NCBI RefSeq assembly: GCF_000243275.1
Contig: NZ_CM001437.1
Span: 4,107,079 to 4,171,078, forward strand
DNA from: Myroides odoratus DSM 2801
Lineage (GTDB): Bacteria; Bacteroidota; Bacteroidia; Flavobacteriales; Flavobacteriaceae
Length of the DNA: 64,000 nucleotides
Direction: 5' to 3'
Under the pieces are notes generated by a model that saw only the letters and a list, made by a program, of their open reading frames with translations, was not told the DNA's origin and did no database searches. Both the position numbers and the translations under genes were made by a program. This document shows positions 7,758 through 15,277 of the stretch, in pieces; positions within the stretch are counted from its first letter, which is position 1, and each line of letters begins with the position of its first letter.

Positions 7758-8741
7758 ATGAAAGCTGTTATTGTAAAAGAAAAAGGACAAGATCCTATTT
7801 ATGTTTCTGATTTTAAGACTGCAAAGGTTGATTCTACTTCATCGGTTTTGATGCGTGTTAAAGCCGTTTCAATTAAAAATTTAGACCGTGCAATTGCCAG
7901 TGGGGTACATTATTCTGTTGCCACTAAACCTTTTTCTCCCTTTGTGATTGGAACTGATGGTGTAGGGGAGTTAGAGGATGGCCAATTGGCGTATGGATTT
8001 GGCACAGAAGGAATGCTTAGTGAGTATGCGGTTGTTCCAAAAAATCAACTCGTTCCTTTACCTGAAGGAATAGATCTAGCTCTTGCTGCTGCTTTGCCTA
8101 ATGCTTTGTTGGGATCAGCTATGGCCTTAGTTGTACGTGCGAAATTACAGCAAGGCGAAGTGGTTTTAATCAATGGAGCAACTGGAGTAACTGGACAACT
8201 AGCGATACAACTTGCTCGCCACTATGGGGCACGTACAATCATTGTAACAGGACGTAATGCTACAAGTCTAGAAGAATTAAGAACATTAGGTGCCGATATT
8301 CTTGTTCCTTTACATCAAAATCAAGAAGAATTAATTGCTATTCTACAACAGCTACATAAAGAATCACCTATAGACATCGTTCTTGATTATTTATGGGGAC
8401 CAAGTGCTTCTGCTATTTTAGCTGCTTTAAAAGGAAAAGGAAGCTATCAACATAAAACGAGGTTTGTTAATGTTGGTGCCATGGCAGGAGACCGAATAGA
8501 ACTATCTTCTTCTATTTTAAGAGGAACCGATATTAGCTTATTAGGTTCTGGTATAGGGAGTTGGACGGCTGAGGAAATGCAGTATTTTTTTACTGTATTG
8601 GCACCAGAGGCTTTTGCATTAGCGGCTAAAGAAAAACTTACCCTAGATACTGTTTCTCATCCTTGGCAAACGATAGAAAAGGTTTGGAATTTACCTTTAC
8701 CAAGTGGGCAACGGTTAGTTCTTACAACAGATACAGAATAA
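7758..8741 (+). CDS. Zn-independent quinone oxidoreductase / MDR-superfamily protein
   Basis: 327 residues. It has the N-terminal GroES-like fold of the medium-chain dehydrogenase/reductase superfamily (VLMRVKAVSIKNLDRAIASG, PFVIGTDGVGELEDG) and the C-terminal nucleotide-binding domain with INGATGVTGQLAIQLAR, the NADPH motif of quinone oxidoreductases. The structural and catalytic zinc Cys sets of alcohol dehydrogenases are absent. It probably reduces quinones or reactive enals with NADPH in the cytosol. Placed 70 bp after a Crp-like regulator, with a palindromic operator and a -7 box between them; a terminator follows. Confidence 0.85.
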   Translation: MKAVIVKEKGQDPIYVSDFKTAKVDSTSSVLMRVKAVSIKNLDRAIASGVHYSVATKPFSPFVIGTDGVGELEDGQLAYGFGTEGMLSEYAVVPKNQLVPLPEGIDLALAAALPNALLGSAMALVVRAKLQQGEVVLINGATGVTGQLAIQLARHYGARTIIVTGRNATSLEELRTLGADILVPLHQNQEELIAILQQLHKESPIDIVLDYLWGPSASAILAALKGKGSYQHKTRFVNVGAMAGDRIELSSSILRGTDISLLGSGIGSWTAEEMQYFFTVLAPEAFALAAKEKLTLDTVSHPWQTIEKVWNLPLPSGQRLVLTTDTE

Positions 8742-8745
8742 TAAA

Positions 8746-8783
8746 TGAAAAGATCGAATATGCCAGGCATACTCGATCTTTTT
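8746..8783. terminator. Bidirectional terminator between oxidoreductase and GNAT genes
   Basis: Stem aaagatcga-tatgcc / ggcata-tcgatctttt with T-rich flanks, between convergent genes. Confidence 0.8.
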
Positions 8784-8807
8784 ATTTTTATCATCCTAAT
8801 TCTGCTC

Positions 8808-9356
8808 TTAATCAATATGTTCATTATTTGGATTAATACTTGCATATAGGACATGATCATGATATACTCCATCTTTATAGGTGTACGCTTTTAAAAGTCC
8901 TTCTTTTTGCATGCCTATTTTCTCCATAATTCGGCCAGAAGCTTCATTAAAGCTAAAGTAAGAAGCAAAAATTCGTTTCAGGTTAAGTTCATTAAATCCA
9001 AAGGACAACAGGGCCTGAGCCGCTTCCGTTACATAGCCTTTATTCCAATGAGATTCATCTAACCAATACCCAAGCTCTGCATTGTTGTTTACTTTATTGA
9101 TACCTAAACCAATACCTCCAATAATTTGAGGCTGATCTTTTAATCGAATCGCAAAAATATAAGCTGTTTCCTGGTCCAAACCTTGTTCAGCTAATTCTAC
9201 CCAAAAACGAGCACTTCCTTCTGTATAGGGAAAGGGGATATTGGTTGTATTTCGATTGTAGATTGGATTCTGCATAATCTCAAGTAAAAGAGGTATATCC
9301 GTGTCCATGGGTTGATTTAACACTAATCGATCCGTTTGTATTGCTAGGTGTTTCAT
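8808..9356 (-). CDS. GNAT acetyltransferase, RimJ/RimL-like
   Basis: 182 residues. The N-terminus IQTDRLVLNQPMDTDIPLLLEIM is the RimJ/RimL-type opening; GGIGLGINKVNNNAELGYWL is strands 4-5 with the acetyl-CoA bulge; HWNKGYVTEAAQALLSFGF is motif A (Q/R-x-x-G-x-A variant), and SGRIMEKIGMQKEG is the final helix-strand. It likely transfers acetyl from acetyl-CoA to a protein N-terminus or a small amine; the substrate cannot be told. Stand-alone gene. Confidence 0.85.
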   Translation of the reverse strand: MKHLAIQTDRLVLNQPMDTDIPLLLEIMQNPIYNRNTTNIPFPYTEGSARFWVELAEQGLDQETAYIFAIRLKDQPQIIGGIGLGINKVNNNAELGYWLDESHWNKGYVTEAAQALLSFGFNELNLKRIFASYFSFNEASGRIMEKIGMQKEGLLKAYTYKDGVYHDHVLYASINPNNEHID

Positions 9357-9484
9357 GATTTTGCCTTTCTATAAAAATACTATTTTTTTAGAAAAATTCA
9401 CACAAAAAACTGTTGATGGATGAACAATGCGGATGAAAGTAAAAGAATACAAACGAGCTTTAAATCGTAAGTAAATGGAATAAA

Positions 9485-9524
9485 TAAAAAGAGTTATTTC
9501 AAGATTTGAAATAACTCTTTTTTG
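9485..9524. terminator. Strong hairpin terminator of the minus-strand small exported protein gene
   Basis: Stem aaaaagagttatttc / gaaataactcttttt, 15 bp, with A/T runs on both sides. It serves the gene at 9546-9842. Confidence 0.8.
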
Positions 9525-9545
9525 GTATTTAATCTTTTGTTGTTT

Positions 9546-9842
9546 TTAGCAATCTCCTAAAAGTGCTACCAAAGCATACGCTTCGTCATAACCGCCATAA
9601 CTAGCAATAAGATCTTCTGTTAATTCAACTACCTCTTCACCAGTAAAACAGCCTACTTCTGTTAGGATTAATTCTCCTGTATGACTATTATATACCTCAA
9701 TACGGTATACCGATCGTTCCACTTCATCATTCTGCTCTACAACTGATTTTTCAATTGATGTAGCTGTTGTTACTGTACTTGCTACCATTGTGCTTGCCCC
9801 TAATACAACTAGAGCTGCAGCTAAAAATAATCCTTTTTTCAT
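9546..9842 (-). CDS. Small exported two-cysteine protein (family A, member 2)
   Basis: 98 residues with a clear signal peptide (MKKGLFLAAALVVLGASTMVA). The mature part contains TSIEKSVVEQ, a strand with a Tyr (YRIEVYNSHTGELIL), the mid Cys (TEVGCFTGEE), the acidic helix VVELTEDLIASYGGYDEAYALV and a final Cys as the last residue (LLGDC). This order matches the genes at 6465-6770 and 35502-35804. Function unknown. Single gene ending at a strong terminator. Confidence 0.6.
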   Translation of the reverse strand: MKKGLFLAAALVVLGASTMVASTVTTATSIEKSVVEQNDEVERSVYRIEVYNSHTGELILTEVGCFTGEEVVELTEDLIASYGGYDEAYALVALLGDC

Positions 9843-10110
9843 AATAGTATAATTTTAAATTAATTATGTTAAATTAATATTTATATTTTAATATTTTAAA
9901 ACATTGTGTTTGTTTTAGTTTTTTTAAAATAAAATCTATTGCTGATGTTAATTTTTTTAACAATTATATTCTTTTTTAAAATAGGAGGACTAAATAGAGC
10001 CTATATCCTGTCTTATTTTACTTGTTGCACATAATAAATGAGGGGGAAAACCCTACTTCTAAAAGCAATCTGTCCTCAAGTAGTATAAAATCCCTAATTA
10101 ATGGTAGAAT
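9843..10110. other. Intergenic region upstream of the nickel operon
   Basis: AT-rich spacer between the divergent small exported gene and the hyp operon. No ORF with coding character. The regulatory element and promoter of the hyp operon begin at 10111. Confidence 0.5.
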
Positions 10111-10130
10111 AGTCAGGATTTGTGCTATTT
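10111..10130 (+). promoter_or_regulatory. 20-bp element shared with the urease promoter (nickel operon copy)
   Basis: AGTCAGGATTTGTGCTATTT differs at one base from the copy at 19895-19914. It ends exactly 18 bp upstream of the -7 box, as the urease copy does. Placement just at and upstream of the -33 region fits an activator site. The AraC regulator encoded after the urea transporter is the best candidate (inference). Confidence 0.75.
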
Positions 10131-10156
10131 TGACAGCAAAACAGTTACTACATTTG
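10130..10156 (+). promoter_or_regulatory. Promoter of the hypAB-ureE2-nickel uptake operon
   Basis: TTG at 10130-10132 and TACATTTG at 10149-10156, spaced 16 bp, match the Bacteroidetes -33/-7 pattern. It would give an unusually long leader of about 275 nt before hypA. Confidence 0.6.
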
Positions 10157-10162
10157 CCTCGT

Positions 10163-10436
10163 TAATCTAATCAATATCGCCTATATATAGGTGTTTAACT
10201 AGATAAACAACAACTTTTCCAACTTCTATCCCGTATCGAGTATTTAGTAAAGAAAAGTTAAAGTATTGATTCCATTCAAAAGGTAGAGGAAACTAGTTCA
10301 CCAGGAATCGAAACTCAGTATAAAATTTGACTTTAGTGTAGGACTTAAAGCTAATAGTCGAATCAAAAAGGACCTTAAGTCTAGGTACCTTTATTTGTTT
10401 TAGTTGAATGTATATAGTGAATTAAAGAGGAAAGCG
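10163..10436 (+). other. Long 5' leader of the hypA operon
   Basis: About 270 nt without a good ORF. It has potential secondary structure: ggacttaa near 10341 pairs with ttaagtc near 10375, and aaagg-cct pairs with aggta-ccttt near 10367-10392. It does not match a riboswitch class I can recall; the cobalamin-box sequence is absent. The leader ends in a good Shine-Dalgarno (agagga), rare in this organism. Confidence 0.35.
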
Positions 10437-10781
10437 ATGCATGAATTGTCAATCGTGAAAGATATCTTTTCTACATTGGAAGAGCATTATGAGGCTAGAG
10501 TAGAAGATATCCAAAAAATAGAAATTACAGCAGGGTTACTATCGAATGTACAACCTGTTTTGATACAAAATGCGTTTGATGCTTTTATTACAGAGCATCA
10601 TAGCTATAAACACATGGAACTGGAGGTTGTTGTACAAGATATCATAGCCCATTGCCAGACCTGTAATAAAGATTTTAAAGTAGAATATCATCGTTTTGTC
10701 TGCGCTTGTGGTGCACCCTCCACTAACATTGTACAAGGCAATGAATTGTATATTTCAAAAGTTATCGTCAAACAATCCTAA
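10437..10781 (+). CDS. hypA: HypA, nickel-insertion metallochaperone
   Basis: 114 residues from ATG 10437; the MHELSIV start, with the Ni-binding His2, is the HypA hallmark, and AGAGGA lies just upstream. The earlier TTG reading adds 11 unconvincing residues. It has the HypA segment ITAGLLSNVQPVLIQNAFDAF. The zinc domain has C73-x2-C76 and C89-x-C91, so the second pair is CxC rather than the usual CxxC. HypA delivers Ni with HypB to hydrogenase, and in Helicobacter also to urease. Here it begins an operon with hypB, a UreE paralog and a metal transporter, and shares a promoter element with the urease operon, so urease is the likely client (inference). Confidence 0.93.
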   Translation: MHELSIVKDIFSTLEEHYEARVEDIQKIEITAGLLSNVQPVLIQNAFDAFITEHHSYKHMELEVVVQDIIAHCQTCNKDFKVEYHRFVCACGAPSTNIVQGNELYISKVIVKQS

Positions 10782-10793
10782 TAAATTATTTTT

Positions 10794-11501
10794 ATGGCAT
10801 CAAATCCAAAAAGTTTGGGAAATCGCGTCGGTTCATTACAATGTGATAATACGACATTACATCTATTAAAGGCTAATGACTTTGTGGCCAATGCAATTAG
10901 ACAACGTCTAAAAAATGTATGTGTAATCAATGTCTGTTCTTCCCCAGGTTCTGGTAAAACTACATTAATGCAAGAAACGGGAAAACGCTTAGGGAAAGAT
11001 TTAAATATTGCCGTTTTGGTTGGAGATCCTGAAACAGATCGCGATGCGGTTCGCATGAAAGAAGTGGGTTTGAATGCACTTCAGATTGTTACTGGAGGGA
11101 TGTGCCATATTGAAGCACAAATGATCCTTCAAGCTTTAGATCATATCGAGTTAGAAAACCTTGATTTATTGTTTATTGAGAATGTTGGAAATCTATTGTG
11201 TCCTTCTGCTTTTGACTTAGGTGAAGATTATCGCGTTACTTTATTAGCCACAACAGAAGGAGATGATAAACCAAAAAAGTACCCTCGTATGTTCTTAACG
11301 AGTGAATTGATGTTGGTTTCTAAAGCCGATTTATTACCCTATGTTCCTTTTACAGTTGAAAATGTAACGCAAGATGCAAGAGAGGTAAATCCTAATATTG
11401 AGATCTTGACTATCAGCACATTGAATGGAGAGGGAATAGATGCTTGGTGTGAATGGCTACAAGCTCGTGTAGCAGCTAAAAAAGCACAAATTGCGGAATA
11501 A
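10794..11501 (+). CDS. hypB: HypB, GTPase for nickel insertion
   Basis: 235 residues. P-loop SSPGSGKTT at 49-57, Ni/Zn-binding TGGMCHIEA (C104, H105), IENVGNLLCPSAFDLGE (C136) and the base-specificity motif SKAD. All core HypB residues of the G-domain metal site are present. The N-terminal CxxCGC high-affinity site and the His-rich stretch of some HypB proteins are missing, so this is a pure GTPase/metal-transfer form. It lies 12 bp after hypA and 7 bp before a UreE paralog. It is probably a GTP-dependent partner of HypA and UreE in nickel transfer. Confidence 0.95.
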   Translation: MASNPKSLGNRVGSLQCDNTTLHLLKANDFVANAIRQRLKNVCVINVCSSPGSGKTTLMQETGKRLGKDLNIAVLVGDPETDRDAVRMKEVGLNALQIVTGGMCHIEAQMILQALDHIELENLDLLFIENVGNLLCPSAFDLGEDYRVTLLATTEGDDKPKKYPRMFLTSELMLVSKADLLPYVPFTVENVTQDAREVNPNIEILTISTLNGEGIDAWCEWLQARVAAKKAQIAE

Positions 11502-11508
11502 CTCCTCC

Positions 11509-11967
11509 ATGCAAGAGCCTATTTATATTGATGAAGTTCAATTCCAAGAGACGCTTATTGAGGGAGTCGATTGGTTTGAAATCGAATGGTTTGAAACACA
11601 AAAGCACTTGTTCAAACGAACAACAAAGCAGGGTATTGAACTTCATATCGAAAGAAAACAAAGGCATATCTGGAAGCAAGGGGATGCTTTATATTGCAAT
11701 GGGGTATTACTTGCTCAAGTAGTAATCAAACCCACCTTGACCATTCAATTTTCAGTTACAAATGGTGCACCAATTGCAGATTTCACTTATTATATCGGCA
11801 ATAGACACCTGCCTATTTTTATTGAAAAGGAAACGAATCAATTGTTGGTGCCCTATGATGGTCAGTTATATGAACAAGTAATAGCAAAGTTTCCAACCTA
11901 TATCACCTTAGTCAAACAGCCATTGCATCCGACAATGCTTTTGACTCAACAACAGACACAAGTATAA
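11509..11967 (+). CDS. UreE paralog, urease nickel chaperone-like, in the hyp operon
   Basis: 152 residues from ATG 11509. The N-terminal peptide-binding domain is recognisable (DWFEIEWFETQKHLFKRTTK, GIELHIERKQRH, WKQGDALYCNGVLLAQVVIKP). The C-terminal metal domain keeps YYIGNRHLPIFIE, with the conserved nickel His of UreE, then LLVPYD. The C-terminus (LLTQQQTQV) has no poly-His tail. A second UreE (22997-23494) lies in the urease operon, and the two are only distantly similar. Genetic linkage to hypAB makes a direct HypAB-UreE nickel relay likely (inference; HypA-UreE contacts are known in Helicobacter). Also possible: a dedicated intake chaperone for the adjacent transporter. Confidence 0.85.
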   Translation: MQEPIYIDEVQFQETLIEGVDWFEIEWFETQKHLFKRTTKQGIELHIERKQRHIWKQGDALYCNGVLLAQVVIKPTLTIQFSVTNGAPIADFTYYIGNRHLPIFIEKETNQLLVPYDGQLYEQVIAKFPTYITLVKQPLHPTMLLTQQQTQV

Positions 11968-11971
11968 ATCC

Positions 11972-12970
11972 ATGAGAAAATTATTTTTCTTTCCTTTATT
12001 GGTTGTTTTAAGCTTAGTACAAGCTTGTAAACAAGAAACGAAAGCCCCTTCAACTGTTGATACAGACACCACAGTGTACGCCATTGACAGTAGAGGTAAA
12101 GAGGTTAAATTACCAAAAGCAGCTACGCGTATTGTAGCTTTATATGAAGCACTAGTTGATGATGTTTTCATGCTGGATGCCCAAGATAAACTCGTGGGTA
12201 TACCACAGCAGACGTATCTAAACGAAGATGCTTTTGCTTTTTTTTCAACCTTAGATAGTCGTATGGCTAAAAAAGAGATTGCTACACCTACTTTTGGGGG
12301 CGGTTCTTCTAATGTGGAAGCCCTGGTTGGCTTACAGCCAGATCTTGTACTTACTTTTGATCAAGACAAAGAAGTTGTTGCTCAACTAGAAAATCTAGGC
12401 ATTGCCGTATATACAATTGCTAGCGAAAATAAAGAAGGGATTATCAGAGAACTAGAGGGAATAGGAACTTTAGTTGGTAAAGAAGAACGCGCAAAAAACA
12501 TTACAGCCTATATCCAAAAGGAAATTAAGGAGATGGAGGCAACTAAGATTGACAACCAAAAGAAAGTCTATTATGCTTGGTCCAAAGGGCGTGTTCTTTC
12601 TACTTCGGGCAAGGGAACATTAATGGATATGGCCATTACACTTTCAGGAGCAATCAATGCTTGTCCGCTTGAAATGCAAGCACCTAATATTGGAGCAGAA
12701 ATGCTATACAAATGGAATCCGGACATCATTTTATTGTGGAATTCAAATGAAAGTGATGTGTATGACTTAAGTGAATTAGCCAATTTACCTGCGGTTGTTA
12801 ACAAACAGGTAAAAGTTATGCAACCCTCTTTTTTATTTGATCCACACACCGTAAAATTTTTATTATTTGCTAAACAAGTGAGACAGTGGAGTTATCCAAC
12901 CTATACAGAAGAGGCTTTGCAAGCTGATTTAATGGAAGCCATGCATATTTTGTATGCTACTAAAAAATAG
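11972..12970 (+). CDS. Metal or metal-chelate ABC transporter, lipoprotein binding protein
   Basis: 332 residues. Signal peptide with lipobox LVQAC (Cys19), then a type III (FecB/BtuF-like) binding fold: TRIVALYEALVDDVFMLDAQDKLVGIP, NVEALVGLQPDLVLTF, and in the second lobe PNIGAEMLYKWNPDIILLW. It starts 4 bp after the UreE paralog and 15 bp before the permease. Such proteins bind Fe-siderophores, cobalamin or nickel chelates; the operon partners point to nickel (inference). It probably works with the TonB receptor at the end of the operon. Confidence 0.88.
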   Translation: MRKLFFFPLLVVLSLVQACKQETKAPSTVDTDTTVYAIDSRGKEVKLPKAATRIVALYEALVDDVFMLDAQDKLVGIPQQTYLNEDAFAFFSTLDSRMAKKEIATPTFGGGSSNVEALVGLQPDLVLTFDQDKEVVAQLENLGIAVYTIASENKEGIIRELEGIGTLVGKEERAKNITAYIQKEIKEMEATKIDNQKKVYYAWSKGRVLSTSGKGTLMDMAITLSGAINACPLEMQAPNIGAEMLYKWNPDIILLWNSNESDVYDLSELANLPAVVNKQVKVMQPSFLFDPHTVKFLLFAKQVRQWSYPTYTEEALQADLMEAMHILYATKK

Positions 12971-12985
12971 AGATTTACTTGGTAT

Positions 12986-13984
12986 ATGAAAGTTCGTTTT
13001 AGTCTTATTCTATTGGGAATTGTACCCATTCTATTGTTGATTGGTTCACTATTGTTGGGAACAACAACGAATCTTTCGCCTGTAGAATTAGTGCATTATA
13101 TGGGTCAAGCTTTGCATCACACAGGAGATACAACAGATCCTATTGAAACGATTTTGTGGAAAGTGCGCTTACCTCGAATTATCTTAACTTTTTTAGTAGG
13201 GGCAGCTTTGGCAGTATCGGGGGGAGTATTACAGGCTATATTTAGAAATCCGATTGTAGATCCTTTTACCCTAGGTATTTCTTCTGGCGCAGCATTTGGT
13301 GCCGCATTAGCCATGTTATTTCCCTTTATTTCAGTCAATTTATCTGCTTTTGTATTTGGAGTCTTGGCTGTTCTTTTAACTTATATGGTTTCATACGCTG
13401 GCCAACGAACATCCATTGTGAGTATGGTTTTATCTGGAATCATTGTCTCGGGTATTTTTACGGCATTACTAACCTTGTTGCAATATTTAAGTGATCCGTA
13501 TAAATTACAAGCGATTGTACAATGGACGATGGGAAATCTACATACCGCTTCTTGGGCGAAAGTGCAAACTGCTTTTGCGCCCATTTTAATTGGTTTGTTG
13601 CTTATTTTACTCTTGCGCTGGAAGTTGAATCTTTTGGCACTAGGGGATCATGAAGCATTAGCGGTGGGTGTAAATCCAAAATATTTAAAGCTGTTATTGA
13701 TTGGAGTCGCCACCATGATTACAACTTCAGCTGTTGCGGCTGTTGGAGTTATCAGTTTATTTGGCTTGATTGTTCCTCATATCAGTAGAATGATCTTTGG
13801 TCCGAACAACACCATCGGTGTTTGGGCGAATATCAGCATCGGTGGTTCATTTTTATTAGTTATTGATGATTTTTCTCGTGCTGTAATGCCTTTTGAAATT
13901 CCAGTTGGTGTGTTTACCATGTTAATCGGTGCGCCAATTTTTATTTACCTCATGAAGAAAAGTCTAACGCAGTGGAATGCATGA
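12986..13984 (+). CDS. FecCD-type ABC transporter permease
   Basis: 332 residues with about ten membrane segments. FecCD landmarks: LWKVRLPRIILTFLVGAALAVSGG, LQAIFRNPIVDPFTLGISSGAAFGAALA and ISLFGLIVPHISRMIFG. It forms the inner-membrane channel for the substrate passed by the preceding lipoprotein. Its stop overlaps the ATPase start (ATGA), so the two are translationally coupled. Confidence 0.92.
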   Translation: MKVRFSLILLGIVPILLLIGSLLLGTTTNLSPVELVHYMGQALHHTGDTTDPIETILWKVRLPRIILTFLVGAALAVSGGVLQAIFRNPIVDPFTLGISSGAAFGAALAMLFPFISVNLSAFVFGVLAVLLTYMVSYAGQRTSIVSMVLSGIIVSGIFTALLTLLQYLSDPYKLQAIVQWTMGNLHTASWAKVQTAFAPILIGLLLILLLRWKLNLLALGDHEALAVGVNPKYLKLLLIGVATMITTSAVAAVGVISLFGLIVPHISRMIFGPNNTIGVWANISIGGSFLLVIDDFSRAVMPFEIPVGVFTMLIGAPIFIYLMKKSLTQWNA

Positions 13985-14742
13985 AACAGTTTATTCAATT
14001 ACAGCATGTATCCTTTGCTTATGAGAAGCAATTGGTCTTGAATCAAATTAATGCTTCTTTTGAGAAAGGAAAATTATCTGTCATTTTAGGCCGAAATGGC
14101 AGTGGAAAGTCCACCATGTTCAACATCTTGGCAGGATTAGAAAAGAAATATGAAGGTCAGGTTTTCTTTGATGGCATCGAGCGAAAAGGAAGTAGACATC
14201 CCATTCGATTGGGGTTTTTAAATCAGTTTCATCAAACGACTTTTCCTTTTACAGTAAGAGAAGTTATCTTAACCGGACGTGCCTCTTTTTCTTCTTTTAA
14301 ACCATCTACAGAAGATCATCGGGAAGTGGAAGAAATTGTAGCTCGCTTTCAGTTAACTCATCTGATTGATAAGCCTTATACTGCGCTTTCAGGCGGAGAA
14401 CGACAATTGGTTTTACTCTGTCGTGTTTTGGTTCAAAAACCAGCCGTATTAATGCTCGATGAACCAACAAATCACCTCGATTTACACTATCAGGTGGCGG
14501 TCTTGAAATGCATCAAACAATTGGCTAATGAAGGAACAACTATTCTTTGTGTGATGCACGATCCCAATTTAGCTTTTATGTTTGGGGATCGTTTTTATTT
14601 GATGCAAAACAATCAATTGATTGATATTCAATCACTCGAAAACAAGGAGGTACATCAATTGTTAGAAGAAACTTATCAATTGCCTTTACATCCTCTTGAT
14701 AATCAAGGCAAACTGATGTTTATGCCCTTAATTGAAGTTTAA
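13981..14742 (+). CDS. ABC transporter ATP-binding protein of the metal uptake system
   Basis: 253 residues from ATG 13981, overlapping the permease stop by 4 bp; the GTG at 13972 is less likely. Walker A GRNGSGKST (37-45), Q-loop LNQF, signature LSGGERQ (136-142), Walker B VLMLDEPTNHLD (D160, E161) and the switch His in CVMHDPN. Typical of the FecE/BtuD group that energises metal-chelate import. The next gene begins 1 bp after its stop. Confidence 0.93.
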   Translation: MKQFIQLQHVSFAYEKQLVLNQINASFEKGKLSVILGRNGSGKSTMFNILAGLEKKYEGQVFFDGIERKGSRHPIRLGFLNQFHQTTFPFTVREVILTGRASFSSFKPSTEDHREVEEIVARFQLTHLIDKPYTALSGGERQLVLLCRVLVQKPAVLMLDEPTNHLDLHYQVAVLKCIKQLANEGTTILCVMHDPNLAFMFGDRFYLMQNNQLIDIQSLENKEVHQLLEETYQLPLHPLDNQGKLMFMPLIEV

Positions 14743-14743
14743 T

Positions 14744-15268
14744 ATGTTCGAAATTAAGATAAAAAAGGTAGATGAAAAGACAATGGAAGGCGTTCTTGCC
14801 TATGTTAAAGCTTTTCGAAAGGATTTATTTCCCATGCTAGACCATACAAAAGTTCCCAACGATTTACTTCATTTTAAATCAATCTATTTGGATCATCCTC
14901 TAGGATGTTTTCTACAAGCGAATAATGAAAAAGGAGAATTAATTGGTGTCATTGGCATGATGCCTTATGATGACCGTTTTGATTACCTCGATTATAAGCA
15001 TCAACGAACGGTAGAAGTGGCTCGTCTTTTTGTTGAACCTACTTATCGACGAACGGGATTAGCAACTCAACTATTTCAAGCTTTATTTCAAGTAGCCAAA
15101 GAAAAAGAAATTGAATGCTTGTACTTGCATACCCATCCTTTTTTGACAGGTGCTTTTGAGTATTGGCAAAAACAGGGTTTTCAACATCGTACAACTTCCC
15201 TAGACGGTGGATTTACGACCTGGCATATGGATAGGATGGTTGATAGTTTACGGTTAGCTACTATATAA
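14744..15268 (+). CDS. GNAT acetyltransferase in the metal uptake operon
   Basis: 174 residues from ATG 14744; the TTG at 14732 lies inside the ATPase. GNAT core: ELIGVIGMMPYDDRF (strand 4), VEVARLFVEPTYRRTGLATQLFQALF with the R/Q-x-x-G-x-A acetyl-CoA motif (RRTGLA), then LYLHTHPFLTGAFEYWQKQGF. It sits inside an ABC-TonB metal operon, 1 bp after the ATPase and 9 bp before the receptor. It might modify the imported chelator or the uptake machinery, but nothing in the sequence shows the substrate. Confidence 0.85.
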   Translation: MFEIKIKKVDEKTMEGVLAYVKAFRKDLFPMLDHTKVPNDLLHFKSIYLDHPLGCFLQANNEKGELIGVIGMMPYDDRFDYLDYKHQRTVEVARLFVEPTYRRTGLATQLFQALFQVAKEKEIECLYLHTHPFLTGAFEYWQKQGFQHRTTSLDGGFTTWHMDRMVDSLRLATI

Positions 15269-15277
15269 TTTAAAACA

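Noticed and set aside
10260..10325. Cobalamin riboswitch-like sequence (agaggaaactag, ggaatcgaaactcagt)
   Set aside because: The CCCGC block and a recognisable B12 box are missing; only a few scattered bases agree.
10437..11501. Hydrogenase maturation locus
   Set aside because: No hydrogenase subunits or hypCDEF genes are in the window; the linkage is to ureE, metal transport and, through the promoter element, urease.
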